A stretch of 64,000 nt of DNA, from contig CALJUR010000019.1 in assembly GCA_937975765.1 (NCBI GenBank), positions 38,168 through 102,167 of the forward strand. Direction: 5' to 3'. Under the pieces are notes generated by a model. The model did no database searches. It had not been told where the DNA came from and saw only the letters and a list, made by a program, of their open reading frames with translations. Of the stretch, positions 23,759 to 32,257 are shown in pieces (the first letter of the stretch is position 1; each line of letters opens with the position of its first letter). A program made the translations under genes and the position numbers. Origin of the DNA: an uncultured Myxococcales bacterium (GTDB taxonomy: Bacteria; Myxococcota_A; UBA9042; DTJE01).

Positions 23759-26700
23759 CTACAACAGCGGGCCGGCCGGTTCGCGGACGCCGGGGGAGGG
23801 CCGCGGGGCCGGTCGGGCGCCGGGTTTCGCGCGGTACAGCGCCTCGGCCAGCGCGTCGATCTCGCGACCCAGCGTCTCGATGCGCTGGTGACGTCCCAGC
23901 ACGGTCCGTTCGGCGGCGGCCAGGAACTCCCCGAACGCCAGCCAGCCGGCCTCGTCGCCGGGGACCCGGTCGATGTCCTGCCGGTCCGCGAAGGTGGACG
24001 GCAGCGCGGCCAGCACCCGGGCCAGCACGGTCGCGAACGCCTCGCGCGCCTGCACGGCGGCCCCGACGTCCGCGACGACCTCCGACCGGGACTTCACCGC
24101 GTCGCCGGCCGCGCGCACGCGGGACAGGTCCCGGGTCTGCCAAGGTTCCGTGACCCAGAACAGCTTGCGGGCCTGCGCCTGGTACAACTTCACCGGGCGC
24201 ACCTCGGGATGCGTCGCCAGGAAGTCGCCCAGCACGTCCAGCACCGGCACCTCGACGCCCGACGCGGTCCGCCGGTATCCCCTCCGCCGCGCCTCGGCCT
24301 GCTCCCCCAGCAACCGGTGACGCTCCTGCGCCTTCTCGATGAACGGCTGCTGCCGTTCGGGCGCCAGCACCTTCACCGGGATCGCCTTGATGTCGTCGGG
24401 GTAGACGTCGTCCTTCATCGAGCGGCGGTGCGCCCGAAGCCAGTCCTGGACCGGTCGGGACAGCGCCAGCGCACACAGGTACCAGTCGGAGATCGACTTC
24501 GAGATATCCGGGTTCCATCGACCGTCACGCGACAGGGCCTCCCGGGCATCGCGCAACTGCCGGTTGTTCACCGGGGCCAGGAGGCACCAGCGAATGGAAA
24601 GGCGAACCGTATGAGGGACGACAAGGAATCCCGCAAGATCCCCCGAATCCACTGCCACCCCGGTAAACGCCCCGAACATCACCTTCGGCCGATCGTAGAG
24701 TTCGGGGAACGTCGGGCGGCGAACCCGGGCCGGGCAGCGGGTGTGGGGCCCGTACTCCAGCCACTTCATGCCGTCGATGCCCCCCCGAAGCACGTCCTCG
24801 GATTCGAGCGTGGGGCGGGTATGCAGGGCATCCTGTTCGGTACCCAGCAGTTGGTCCCGGGTGAACGGCCGGTGACGGATCCGTTTTCCTGCCTTGCCGC
24901 GGTCCTCGACCAGTTCCTCGCCGAAGCATCCCGGATCGTACGACGCGGGGGCGTCCACCACCTCCCCGTCCTTCAGTTTCTCGTGCGAATTCAGAACCAT
25001 GCCCACGCTGACGTACGCGATCTCCTCCCACGCTACCGTGTCCGAAAGGTCCAGTTCCAGCGCCTGCTCCAACTGGAACAGCCGGTCCGGCGCGGTGTCG
25101 GCCTGCACCGGGGCATCCAGGTCCTTCACCTCCAGCCGCCCCTTGCCGTCGCGCCCCCCGCAGGTCTGCCGCCGCGTCGCGTGGCCGGGTGCGGGCGCCC
25201 CGGGACCGAACGTGAACACGACGTTGTCCTGCCACTTCGCGTCCGGGAACAGTTTCAGCCGCTGCGTGAACAGCAGGTCGTGCACCGTGGATTCCCGGGC
25301 CAGCAGTTCCCGCAGCCTGGCCGCGTAAGGCGAGTTCCGGATGGACTCGATGGTGATCAGGCAGCACCGCGCGTCCGGCCGATCGGCCAGCAGGCGCCGG
25401 TTCTGTTGCACGAACGGCACGTACAGGTCCCATTTCAGGTGCGCCGTCGTGAACCACGCCTGCTCCTCGACGCGCCGCCGGTAGTCCACCCAGCGGGGGG
25501 CATCCTCGTCCGCGCGCACGTAGGGCGGGTTGCCGACCAGCACGTCGAAGCCGTCCCGGTACGGGCCCGTCCGGGACTTGACCAGTTCGGCTTCCGTCCC
25601 GTCGCGGCCCAGCAGCACGGCCGCCGACCCGTCCTCGACCGCGCCGGCCATTTCGTCCACGACCAGCGAGTCGGTGCAATACACATGGAACCGGTCGATC
25701 GTGACGTGGATCCCGTGCTGCCACGCCTGCCGGACCAGGTCCAGCACCTGGATCAGCAGGTTGGTCTCGGCCAGGTAGCAGGCGAAGGGGTTGATGTCCA
25801 GGCCCAGGACGCCGGACTGGGTTTCGGCCAGCGCCCGTTCCAGCGACGTGTCGGGGATCCGCCCGTCCGGCCCCTGGAACGACGCCAGGATGCGCCGGGC
25901 CGCCTCGACCAGGAACGACCCCGACCCGCAGGACAGGTCCGCCAGCCGCCGCTCCATCGTGGCGCCCGGCGTCCAGCCGGCCCGGTCCAGCATCAGGTGG
26001 ACCAGGTCCTGCGGCGTGTAGTAGCGCCCCTGCTCGTGCTTGCCCTCGGTCAGGAACCGGCCGTAGACGGTGCCGATGATGTCCCGGTCGATGCGCGCCA
26101 GGTCGAACGCGTCCAGCACCAGCAGCGCCCGCACCAGCACCTTTTCGTCCATCCGGTACCAGTCGAAGGGCTGCGACGCGCCGAAGAAGTGCGCGTAGAC
26201 GTTCTGGGCGCACTCGTACGCCATGCGGGTCAGGTACTCGTAGGACCGTCCGGAGGCGAAGTCCAGGTATCGCCGGGCGTTGTCCTGCCAGTCCAGCAGG
26301 CCGCCGTCGGACAGTTTCCGTTCGAACAGGCCCTTGTCCTCGCAGATGCGCACCAGCAGCAGCCGGACGACATAGACATAGGCGGTCTGGCGCGAATACT
26401 CCCGGACCAGTTCCTCCGGCTCGGCGCCGACCAGCACCGTCTTCTCGACCCGCGACTTCCAGGCTTCGAAGGACTGCCGGACCTGCAACGCGGCGGCCCC
26501 GGCGGTCTCGATGCGCTGGCGCTCGACGTGCTCCTCCAGGGCAGCCTGGCACGTCGCGACGACGGCGGCCTCCAGTTGCCGGACGCGGGCCTTCTTCCGC
26601 GCGGCCTTCGTGCGGCCGACGTCCTCGATGGACACCTCGCCGGTCAGGGCATCCTCCTGCCGGGCGGCGGCGCCGACGTCGGTGTGGAACAGGGGCTCGA

Positions 26701-27811
26701 TCGCCGCGACCCAGCCGCGCGCCAGCCGGTCCAGATCCTCGATGCGGGGCTGCGCGCACCAGTCGTCCAGCGGGTCCATCAGCAGGCCCTGGAACTCGGC
26801 CTCGGGGTAGGAACCGCGCGCGTTGAAAACCTGTTCGCGCAGGGCGGCGACCCGGCTGTCCTGGGCCAGTTCGCGCCGGGCGGCGGCATAGGTCGCGGCC
26901 CGCGCCAGCGCCTCGCGGGCCTGCTGGTGCACGTCCTGCGAGAACAGCGCGATCAGGTCCTTCAGCGCATCGACCAGCAGGTCGGCGTGCGCGGCGGCGT
27001 CGATGGCCCGTTCGCGCCAGCACTCCAACTGGAACTCGGCGGCCTTCCGGCGGAACGGCTCGGGCCCGTCGGCCAGCGCGGCCTGCATCCGGGCCAGCCA
27101 GTCCGCGTCCGGCTTCGGCCGTGCGAAGTGGTGACGGGCCAGGTCGTCCAGGTTCCGGTACGCGAACCGCGAGAAGCGGTCGAACAGGACGCGCAGCGCG
27201 TCGGCCTGAGTACCCGGCCAGGGGCCGTCCGCCGCGGCATGTCCCAGTGCGCCCAGGTCCAGCGCCACCAGCAGCATGGGGCCCTCGGGGCCGAACTCCC
27301 AGGCTTCCAGGACGTGGCCGTTGCACAGCAGGCCCTGGCGACCCTGCACGCCGCCGCCCTGGACGTACCGGCGCAACTGCTCGTAGGGGGTTTCGCGCTG
27401 GCCGGCGGCGCCGGGACGCGGGCGCAGGAAGTCGCGGACGTCGGTGGCCTTGTCCTCGACGACGAAGACCGGCAGGGAGGCGGGCACGTCGGACAGGCGC
27501 ACCGAGAGGTCGGGGACGTTGCGGGACGGGACGTCCAGCCGGCGGTTGTACTGGATGTCCGCGGGCTGCCAGCCCAGGCATTCCAGCAGGCGCTGGGACA
27601 GGCGGTCCACGACGTCCTGTTCGTCGCCCGAGACGGGGGCGGTGCGGACGGCGTCCAGGTATCCGGCCAGCGTGCGGGTCTTCCCGCCATGGTGGATCCA
27701 GGGCTCGCGCAGCGTGTCGCGCAACGCGTCCAGGAAGGACTGGAGTCCGCGTCGCTGTTCGTCACTGGGGCGGGCCAGTCCGAGGAGTTCCGTCAGGTCG
27801 GGGGCGGGCAT
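23759..27811 (-). CDS. Type IIG-like restriction-modification enzyme (Eco57I-type N6-adenine methylase with PD-ExK nuclease)
   Basis: A 1350-aa single-chain enzyme that should both methylate adenine and cut DNA. An N-terminal nuclease motif is visible: P100-D101, then E119-D-K121 (VVEDKA). After a helical region, the methyltransferase has the SAM motif D625-LSCGSGS and the catalytic NPPY at 761-764. The C-terminal part (TRDLSRVRAAGDAVKS and beyond) would be the target-recognition and helical region. The ATG at 27811 has GGAGGA upstream. The gene looks intact. No separate specificity subunit or methylase lies next to it, which fits the type IIG design. Confidence 0.87.
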   Translation of the reverse strand: MPAPDLTELLGLARPSDEQRRGLQSFLDALRDTLREPWIHHGGKTRTLAGYLDAVRTAPVSGDEQDVVDRLSQRLLECLGWQPADIQYNRRLDVPSRNVPDLSVRLSDVPASLPVFVVEDKATDVRDFLRPRPGAAGQRETPYEQLRRYVQGGGVQGRQGLLCNGHVLEAWEFGPEGPMLLVALDLGALGHAAADGPWPGTQADALRVLFDRFSRFAYRNLDDLARHHFARPKPDADWLARMQAALADGPEPFRRKAAEFQLECWRERAIDAAAHADLLVDALKDLIALFSQDVHQQAREALARAATYAAARRELAQDSRVAALREQVFNARGSYPEAEFQGLLMDPLDDWCAQPRIEDLDRLARGWVAAIEPLFHTDVGAAARQEDALTGEVSIEDVGRTKAARKKARVRQLEAAVVATCQAALEEHVERQRIETAGAAALQVRQSFEAWKSRVEKTVLVGAEPEELVREYSRQTAYVYVVRLLLVRICEDKGLFERKLSDGGLLDWQDNARRYLDFASGRSYEYLTRMAYECAQNVYAHFFGASQPFDWYRMDEKVLVRALLVLDAFDLARIDRDIIGTVYGRFLTEGKHEQGRYYTPQDLVHLMLDRAGWTPGATMERRLADLSCGSGSFLVEAARRILASFQGPDGRIPDTSLERALAETQSGVLGLDINPFACYLAETNLLIQVLDLVRQAWQHGIHVTIDRFHVYCTDSLVVDEMAGAVEDGSAAVLLGRDGTEAELVKSRTGPYRDGFDVLVGNPPYVRADEDAPRWVDYRRRVEEQAWFTTAHLKWDLYVPFVQQNRRLLADRPDARCCLITIESIRNSPYAARLRELLARESTVHDLLFTQRLKLFPDAKWQDNVVFTFGPGAPAPGHATRRQTCGGRDGKGRLEVKDLDAPVQADTAPDRLFQLEQALELDLSDTVAWEEIAYVSVGMVLNSHEKLKDGEVVDAPASYDPGCFGEELVEDRGKAGKRIRHRPFTRDQLLGTEQDALHTRPTLESEDVLRGGIDGMKWLEYGPHTRCPARVRRPTFPELYDRPKVMFGAFTGVAVDSGDLAGFLVVPHTVRLSIRWCLLAPVNNRQLRDAREALSRDGRWNPDISKSISDWYLCALALSRPVQDWLRAHRRSMKDDVYPDDIKAIPVKVLAPERQQPFIEKAQERHRLLGEQAEARRRGYRRTASGVEVPVLDVLGDFLATHPEVRPVKLYQAQARKLFWVTEPWQTRDLSRVRAAGDAVKSRSEVVADVGAAVQAREAFATVLARVLAALPSTFADRQDIDRVPGDEAGWLAFGEFLAAAERTVLGRHQRIETLGREIDALAEALYRAKPGARPAPRPSPGVREPAGPLL

Positions 27812-27941
27812 CTCGATCCTCCGCGGGTCGGGCGCAGGATAGCAGAGACGGGTGACACGAGGGCAGTCGCGACGGGTCGGAATCGGTCCAGCCGGTACAG
27901 GGCGCAGCGAACGTTTCGCATCATGGGACACCCTGTCCCGG

Positions 27942-28601
27942 TCAGGGAGGGTCCGTCCCGTCCCCCTCCATCGCCCGGAGCACCCACACGTCGATGACCG
28001 CCCGGGTCCGCGCCGCGACCTCGCGCGCCCGGTCCCGCCAGGCGTTTGCGTAGGGGCGACGGTCCGCCACCAGCCCGTCGGCGTCGATCCCGGCCCGGCG
28101 GGCCAGCCACAGGGCCCGGGGCAGGTGGAAGGCCTGCGTGCACAGGACCGCGTCCCGCACCCCGAACCGCCCGGCCGCGCGCCGCATCGTGTCCAGGGTC
28201 CGGAAGCCCTCGCGGTCGGCCACGATCGCGTCGTCGGGGACGCCGCGCCCGCGCAGCCACGACGACATGCACGCGACCTCGTCGCCGCGGGCCGAGGGGT
28301 TCCCGCTGACCAGCAGGGTCCGCACCTTGCCGGCGCGCCAGAGGTCCAGGGCACAGGCCAGCCGGTCCTCCAGCGCGTCCGAGGGGCGGCCGTTCGTCCG
28401 GACCGCGGCGCCGGGCACGATGGCGAAAGCGTGGCCGGGCACGGCGTCGGGCCCCGGGTGGATCCGGTCGGCCTCGCGCCGGCCCACCCAGGCGTCCGCC
28501 AGCAGGGCCGCCCCCGTCAGCACGGCCGCCGACAGCAGCCCGAACGTCAGCGGGCGGTGCAGGAATGGGCGGTGCAGGGCGGTGGAGGAGGCGCGCTTCA
28601 T
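27942..28601 (-). CDS. SanA/YdcF-like DUF218 protein
   Basis: A 219-aa protein with one N-terminal membrane helix (FGLLSAAVLTGAALLADAWV), then a DUF218 domain. Typical segments are AIVPGAAVRTNGRPSDALEDR, TLLVSGNPSARGDEVACM, a LDTMRRAAGRFG block and CTQAFHLPRALWLARRAGID. E. coli SanA affects envelope permeability and vancomycin sensitivity, and the family is thought to act on envelope glycans. It starts 7 bp after the outer-membrane barrel gene, so it is the last gene of the long lipid operon. Confidence 0.85.
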   Translation of the reverse strand: MKRASSTALHRPFLHRPLTFGLLSAAVLTGAALLADAWVGRREADRIHPGPDAVPGHAFAIVPGAAVRTNGRPSDALEDRLACALDLWRAGKVRTLLVSGNPSARGDEVACMSSWLRGRGVPDDAIVADREGFRTLDTMRRAAGRFGVRDAVLCTQAFHLPRALWLARRAGIDADGLVADRRPYANAWRDRAREVAARTRAVIDVWVLRAMEGDGTDPP

Positions 28602-28608
28602 GGGGGGC

Positions 28609-29580
28609 CTACAGGTCGAAGTCGGTGCCGATGCCGCCGGCCAGGAAGGGTTCGCCCTGGCGGTTCTCGTCCTCCAGGATGTACCCGCCCATCACGTAGA
28701 TGCGCATCCGGTCCAGCGGGCCCCAGGGGTCCTTCGGCTGCCACACGATCACGCCGCCGACGCGCTGGCGGCGGACCCCGCTGACGGCGGCGTACGTGAC
28801 GTCGTACAGCGCGCCCACGTACAACAGGGCGTCGCGCCGGGCCTTCCACGCCTCGATCAGCAGGTAGGTCGGGTTGAAGACCAGCAGTTCGGTACGGGCC
28901 ATCAGGCTGTCGTTCTCGTAGTCGTAGAAGTACTGCCCGTTGCCCGTGAAGCCGTACATCGCGAGGTTGCACTGGCTGCGCAGGATGACCCGGCTGACCT
29001 GCAGGGCCAGCGTCGGCTGGATCAGGGTCCGGAACGCGACGCCGGTGCGGTCGTGGCCGGCCAGCCCGTCCTTGCGGTCCACGTCCCAGCGCGACGGTCG
29101 CGCGTCGAACTGCCGCAGCGCGCCCATCGTGCCGAAGTAGCCGATCACGTCGGCCTGGAACCGCAGCGTGAAGACCGCCGCAGGCATCCATTCCAGGTGC
29201 ACCGACGCCTGCGCGATGGCCGGGCTGATCATCCCGCCGATCCCTGCCTGCAGGTACGCCCACTCGATGTTCCGCTGCGTGTCCACCTCGTAGACGTGGC
29301 GCCGCTGGATGCCGCCGATCACCTGGATGCCCAGCGGGTTGTACGCCCCCTGCAGGTCCACCCAGGCGATGTCGCGCAGGCCCGTGCGCGGCCCGGGCCA
29401 TCGCGGGGAGGCGGGAGGCGTTGACGCGCCCGTCGCGGGCGCCGGCGGTGCTTCCGTCCCGGTCGTCCCCGTCGCGGGCGCCGTTGCCGCCGCGGGAGTC
29501 GCCGGCTCCCCGGCCCGCGCGATCCCGGGCAGGCCCAGCAGCGCCGCGCACGCCAGCACCTCGATCCCGATCCGTCGCAT
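28609..29580 (-). CDS. Outer-membrane beta-barrel protein, unknown function
   Basis: A 323-aa exported protein. The signal peptide ends in ARA, followed by a Pro/Ala/Thr-rich linker to about residue 65. The rest is made of alternating short amphipathic strands rich in Tyr and Trp and ends in Phe-x-Leu (GIGTDFDL), as outer-membrane barrels do. It has no family name that I recognise. It lies 9 bp downstream of the FadL gene and 7 bp upstream of the SanA-like gene. Cotranscription suggests a porin or transport partner of the lipid module. Confidence 0.7.
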   Translation of the reverse strand: MRRIGIEVLACAALLGLPGIARAGEPATPAAATAPATGTTGTEAPPAPATGASTPPASPRWPGPRTGLRDIAWVDLQGAYNPLGIQVIGGIQRRHVYEVDTQRNIEWAYLQAGIGGMISPAIAQASVHLEWMPAAVFTLRFQADVIGYFGTMGALRQFDARPSRWDVDRKDGLAGHDRTGVAFRTLIQPTLALQVSRVILRSQCNLAMYGFTGNGQYFYDYENDSLMARTELLVFNPTYLLIEAWKARRDALLYVGALYDVTYAAVSGVRRQRVGGVIVWQPKDPWGPLDRMRIYVMGGYILEDENRQGEPFLAGGIGTDFDL

Positions 29581-29589
29581 CGCCCCCCC

Positions 29590-30816
29590 CTACTGCCCGA
29601 ACCGGAACCCCAGCGTCAGCGCCAGGAAGTGCCCGAACGTCGAGTACTTCCCCTCCGGGCCCAGCCGGCCCGTCTTCGCCTCGTGCGGGAGGAAGGCGAT
29701 GAACTGGTAGCCCAGGTCGGCCTGGAACCACCGGTACCCATAGCCCAGCCCCGCGCAGACGTCGATCTGGTCCGCGTCCGGCGTGGACGGCTCCAGCACC
29801 TCGTCCGCGACCGGCGTCTTGTCGTAGATCAGCCCCAGCCGTACGTTCAGGCCCTTCGCGGGCGTCGCCCAGTCCACGCCGGCCCGCAGCACGACGGAGT
29901 CCGACCAGCCGTGGTCCATCACGATGTCGGCGCCGTCGTCCCGCTTCAGGACGGTCTTGTCGTAGGTGCTCCAGACGACCACGTTCGCGTCCAGGCCCAC
30001 CTCGACCTCGGGCACCGGCCTGAACGACGCCCCGATGGCCAGGATGTCCGGCAGCGTCAGGTCGGTCTGCACCTTGCCGGAGGGCAGGTCCCGGATGAAC
30101 TCGGGCGACGGCGCCAGGTGGATGCGCCCGTCCATGGGCAGCTTGACGCGGCTGCGGTACGTGACGCCCACGGACAGCCGGTCCGGGATCGCGCGCCACA
30201 TCACGCCGACGTTCGCGCCGTATCCCCAGCCCGCCGCGCCGAAGTGCGCCGTGCCGCCGACCGGGTCGGGCAGGCCCTGGGTCGCCTCCAGCGCGCCGCG
30301 CACCGCGTCGAAGCCGATGCCGATCGCGACGTCGCGGTGCGGCTTGAAGGTCAGCGTGGGGTTGATCGTGGCGGTGGTCAGGGCGGACTGGATCGTGGAG
30401 GTGCGGCCGACCCAGTCCTTCTTCCATTCGGACCCCAGCCCGAACACCGAGTACCCGCCGACGCCGACGTACAGCCAGTCCGTCGCGCGCACCGATGCGA
30501 ACAGGTGCGGCAGGAAGTAGTTCCCCGGGACGGAGTGCTGGTCCGGGCCCGCCGCCTTCGGGTCGAACGTGGTCGAGGCGCGCGTGTACACGGTGCCCAG
30601 CGAGACCTGGTAGGGCTTGCCGAACGCCAGGCCGGCCGGGTTGTACCAGACCGCCTCGCCGCCGGTCTCGCTGGCCACGACCGCCGAGCCCTTCGCGACG
30701 GCCCCGCCGGACACGTCGTACACCAGGAAGCCGCCCGCCCGCGCGGGACCGGCGCACAGCACCATCGCCGTCGCGAGGGCGGCATGAATCGACCGGGTCA
30801 GGGTCTTCGGGTTCAT
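29590..30816 (-). CDS. FadL/OmpP1/TodX family outer-membrane lipid transporter
   Basis: A 408-aa barrel that imports long-chain fatty acids or other hydrophobic molecules. The signal peptide ends in ARAGGF, the normal FadL N-terminus. Next come GGAVAKGSAVVASETGGEAV and WYNPAGLAF, matching the family's hatch region with its NPAxL motif, and a C-terminal LGFRFGQ end strand. The start at 30816 has a near-perfect AGGAGGT site; the longer frame to 30852 lacks one. It lies 10 bp downstream of the VolA-N-like gene, the same pairing seen with volA-fadL in Vibrio. Confidence 0.9.
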   Translation of the reverse strand: MNPKTLTRSIHAALATAMVLCAGPARAGGFLVYDVSGGAVAKGSAVVASETGGEAVWYNPAGLAFGKPYQVSLGTVYTRASTTFDPKAAGPDQHSVPGNYFLPHLFASVRATDWLYVGVGGYSVFGLGSEWKKDWVGRTSTIQSALTTATINPTLTFKPHRDVAIGIGFDAVRGALEATQGLPDPVGGTAHFGAAGWGYGANVGVMWRAIPDRLSVGVTYRSRVKLPMDGRIHLAPSPEFIRDLPSGKVQTDLTLPDILAIGASFRPVPEVEVGLDANVVVWSTYDKTVLKRDDGADIVMDHGWSDSVVLRAGVDWATPAKGLNVRLGLIYDKTPVADEVLEPSTPDADQIDVCAGLGYGYRWFQADLGYQFIAFLPHEAKTGRLGPEGKYSTFGHFLALTLGFRFGQ

Positions 30817-30826
30817 GCGGCACCTC

Positions 30827-32209
30827 CTACGGGTTCGGGAAGTCGAAGGCATACACGTACGCCAGGTCCGCCCGGGACAGGCCGGTCAGGCCGGCGAACA
30901 GCTCGTCGTCCAGCAGCGTCGCGAAGTCCTTGCGCCCGGCCTCCAGTTCGGCCGCGTCGGCGTCGGACACGTCGGACACCTGGGACTTCCCGCCCGCATC
31001 CGTCAGCGCCCCGGTCGCCTTCAGCAGCACGGTGATCGGCGGCGGCACCAGCGCGACGCCCTGCGGGTTCCTCGCGCCCGTCGTGACCAGCGTCGCGATC
31101 GTGTGGCCGTCCGGCAGGTCCGCGTCGGCGGTCAGCACGATCGCCCCGTCCGCGTAGGCCGCGGTGAATGCCGGCAGGCCCGCGCCCAGGTCGCCCGCCT
31201 CCAGCGCGGTCAGGTCCAGCAGGAACACGGTGCCCGGGGCGTCCAGCGACCACGCCGAGACCGTCGCCGGGTCCACGTCGCCCTTCACCGGCAGCCGGAT
31301 CTCCTGCTTCCCGGACACCTTCGGCAGCAGCCCCTTCGTCGGGTCCAGCTCGATGACGGACGCCGAGTGCGTCGGGAAGGTCCACAGCACGGCCTGCTCG
31401 GCCTCCGGCACGCCGCCGACGTTCGTCATCGCCGCGAAGGCGCCGGCGGCGTTCAGCGAAAGCCGCACGCCCTCCAGCGTGGCCAGCGACTCCCGCGCCT
31501 CCTCGACGGTCATCGATTGGGTCAGCAGGGTCATGTAGTCGCACGACTCGGGGATCGCGCCCGCCGAGGCCGCGCCGCAGGTCAGCGGCCGGTCCTCCTT
31601 CAGCAGGAACATCACCGACGACGCGACCACCTGGGCCCCGGAGGCCGCCTTGACGCCATTCGCGTACCCCCGCACCGCCGCGACGTAGGTCGTGCCCACG
31701 TCCCAGCCGGTCGCCGGGTCCACGGTCACCATCCGCGTCGCGTCGACGAACCCGATCGCCAGGTTCGCCGCGGCCTTGCCCCGCGTCACGTCGACGGCCA
31801 CGACGTTCGCCGGCGTCAGCGTCGCCGGGTCCAGCGCGGCCGTCGCCGGCGCGGTCAGGCCGGCCGTGGTCGGGAAGCCGTCCAGGGACTGCAGGTACTG
31901 GTAGAACTCGCACTGCGCGACGGGCATCGCGGCCTGCGCCGCGCAGTCGGCCGGCACGGCCACGCCCGCCAGGGACAGGTCGATCCTCCCCGTGGCGGGG
32001 TGGATGACCAGTCCGATCGGCTGCGGCACGCGCCCCGTCGCCGGGTCGAACTCCATCGCCTCGGGGATGGCCTCGGTGCCGATGTCGGGCATGCAGGAGA
32101 CGACCGCAGCGACGGCCAGCGTGCCCGCCAGCAGCCCTGCGAACCGCGCGGGACGTCGTCCCCCCCCGCACGGCCGCCCCGGGATCCGCAACGCACGATG
32201 CCGGTTCAT
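30827..32209 (-). CDS. Lipoprotein resembling the N-terminal domain of VolA-type bacterial lipases
   Basis: A 460-aa lipoprotein (lipobox VVSC). The mature start has MEFDPATGRVPQP, then TGRIDLSLAGV, SLDGFPTTAGLTAPATAALD and VTVDPATGWDVGTTYVAAVR. These match in order the landmarks of the Lipase_bact_N domain of Vibrio VolA, a surface lysophospholipase encoded next to fadL. The catalytic alpha/beta-hydrolase part and its GxSxG are absent, so this protein should bind or present lipid rather than hydrolyse it. Its upstream neighbour is a ceramidase-like hydrolase and its downstream one is FadL, which suggests a hand-over chain at the surface. Homology is from memory and moderately sure. Confidence 0.68.
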   Translation of the reverse strand: MNRHRALRIPGRPCGGGRRPARFAGLLAGTLAVAAVVSCMPDIGTEAIPEAMEFDPATGRVPQPIGLVIHPATGRIDLSLAGVAVPADCAAQAAMPVAQCEFYQYLQSLDGFPTTAGLTAPATAALDPATLTPANVVAVDVTRGKAAANLAIGFVDATRMVTVDPATGWDVGTTYVAAVRGYANGVKAASGAQVVASSVMFLLKEDRPLTCGAASAGAIPESCDYMTLLTQSMTVEEARESLATLEGVRLSLNAAGAFAAMTNVGGVPEAEQAVLWTFPTHSASVIELDPTKGLLPKVSGKQEIRLPVKGDVDPATVSAWSLDAPGTVFLLDLTALEAGDLGAGLPAFTAAYADGAIVLTADADLPDGHTIATLVTTGARNPQGVALVPPPITVLLKATGALTDAGGKSQVSDVSDADAAELEAGRKDFATLLDDELFAGLTGLSRADLAYVYAFDFPNP

Positions 32210-32257
32210 GACGACCTCGCCGCCTTGGGTTTTCGATCCGGTTCCGGTCTTTGGACC

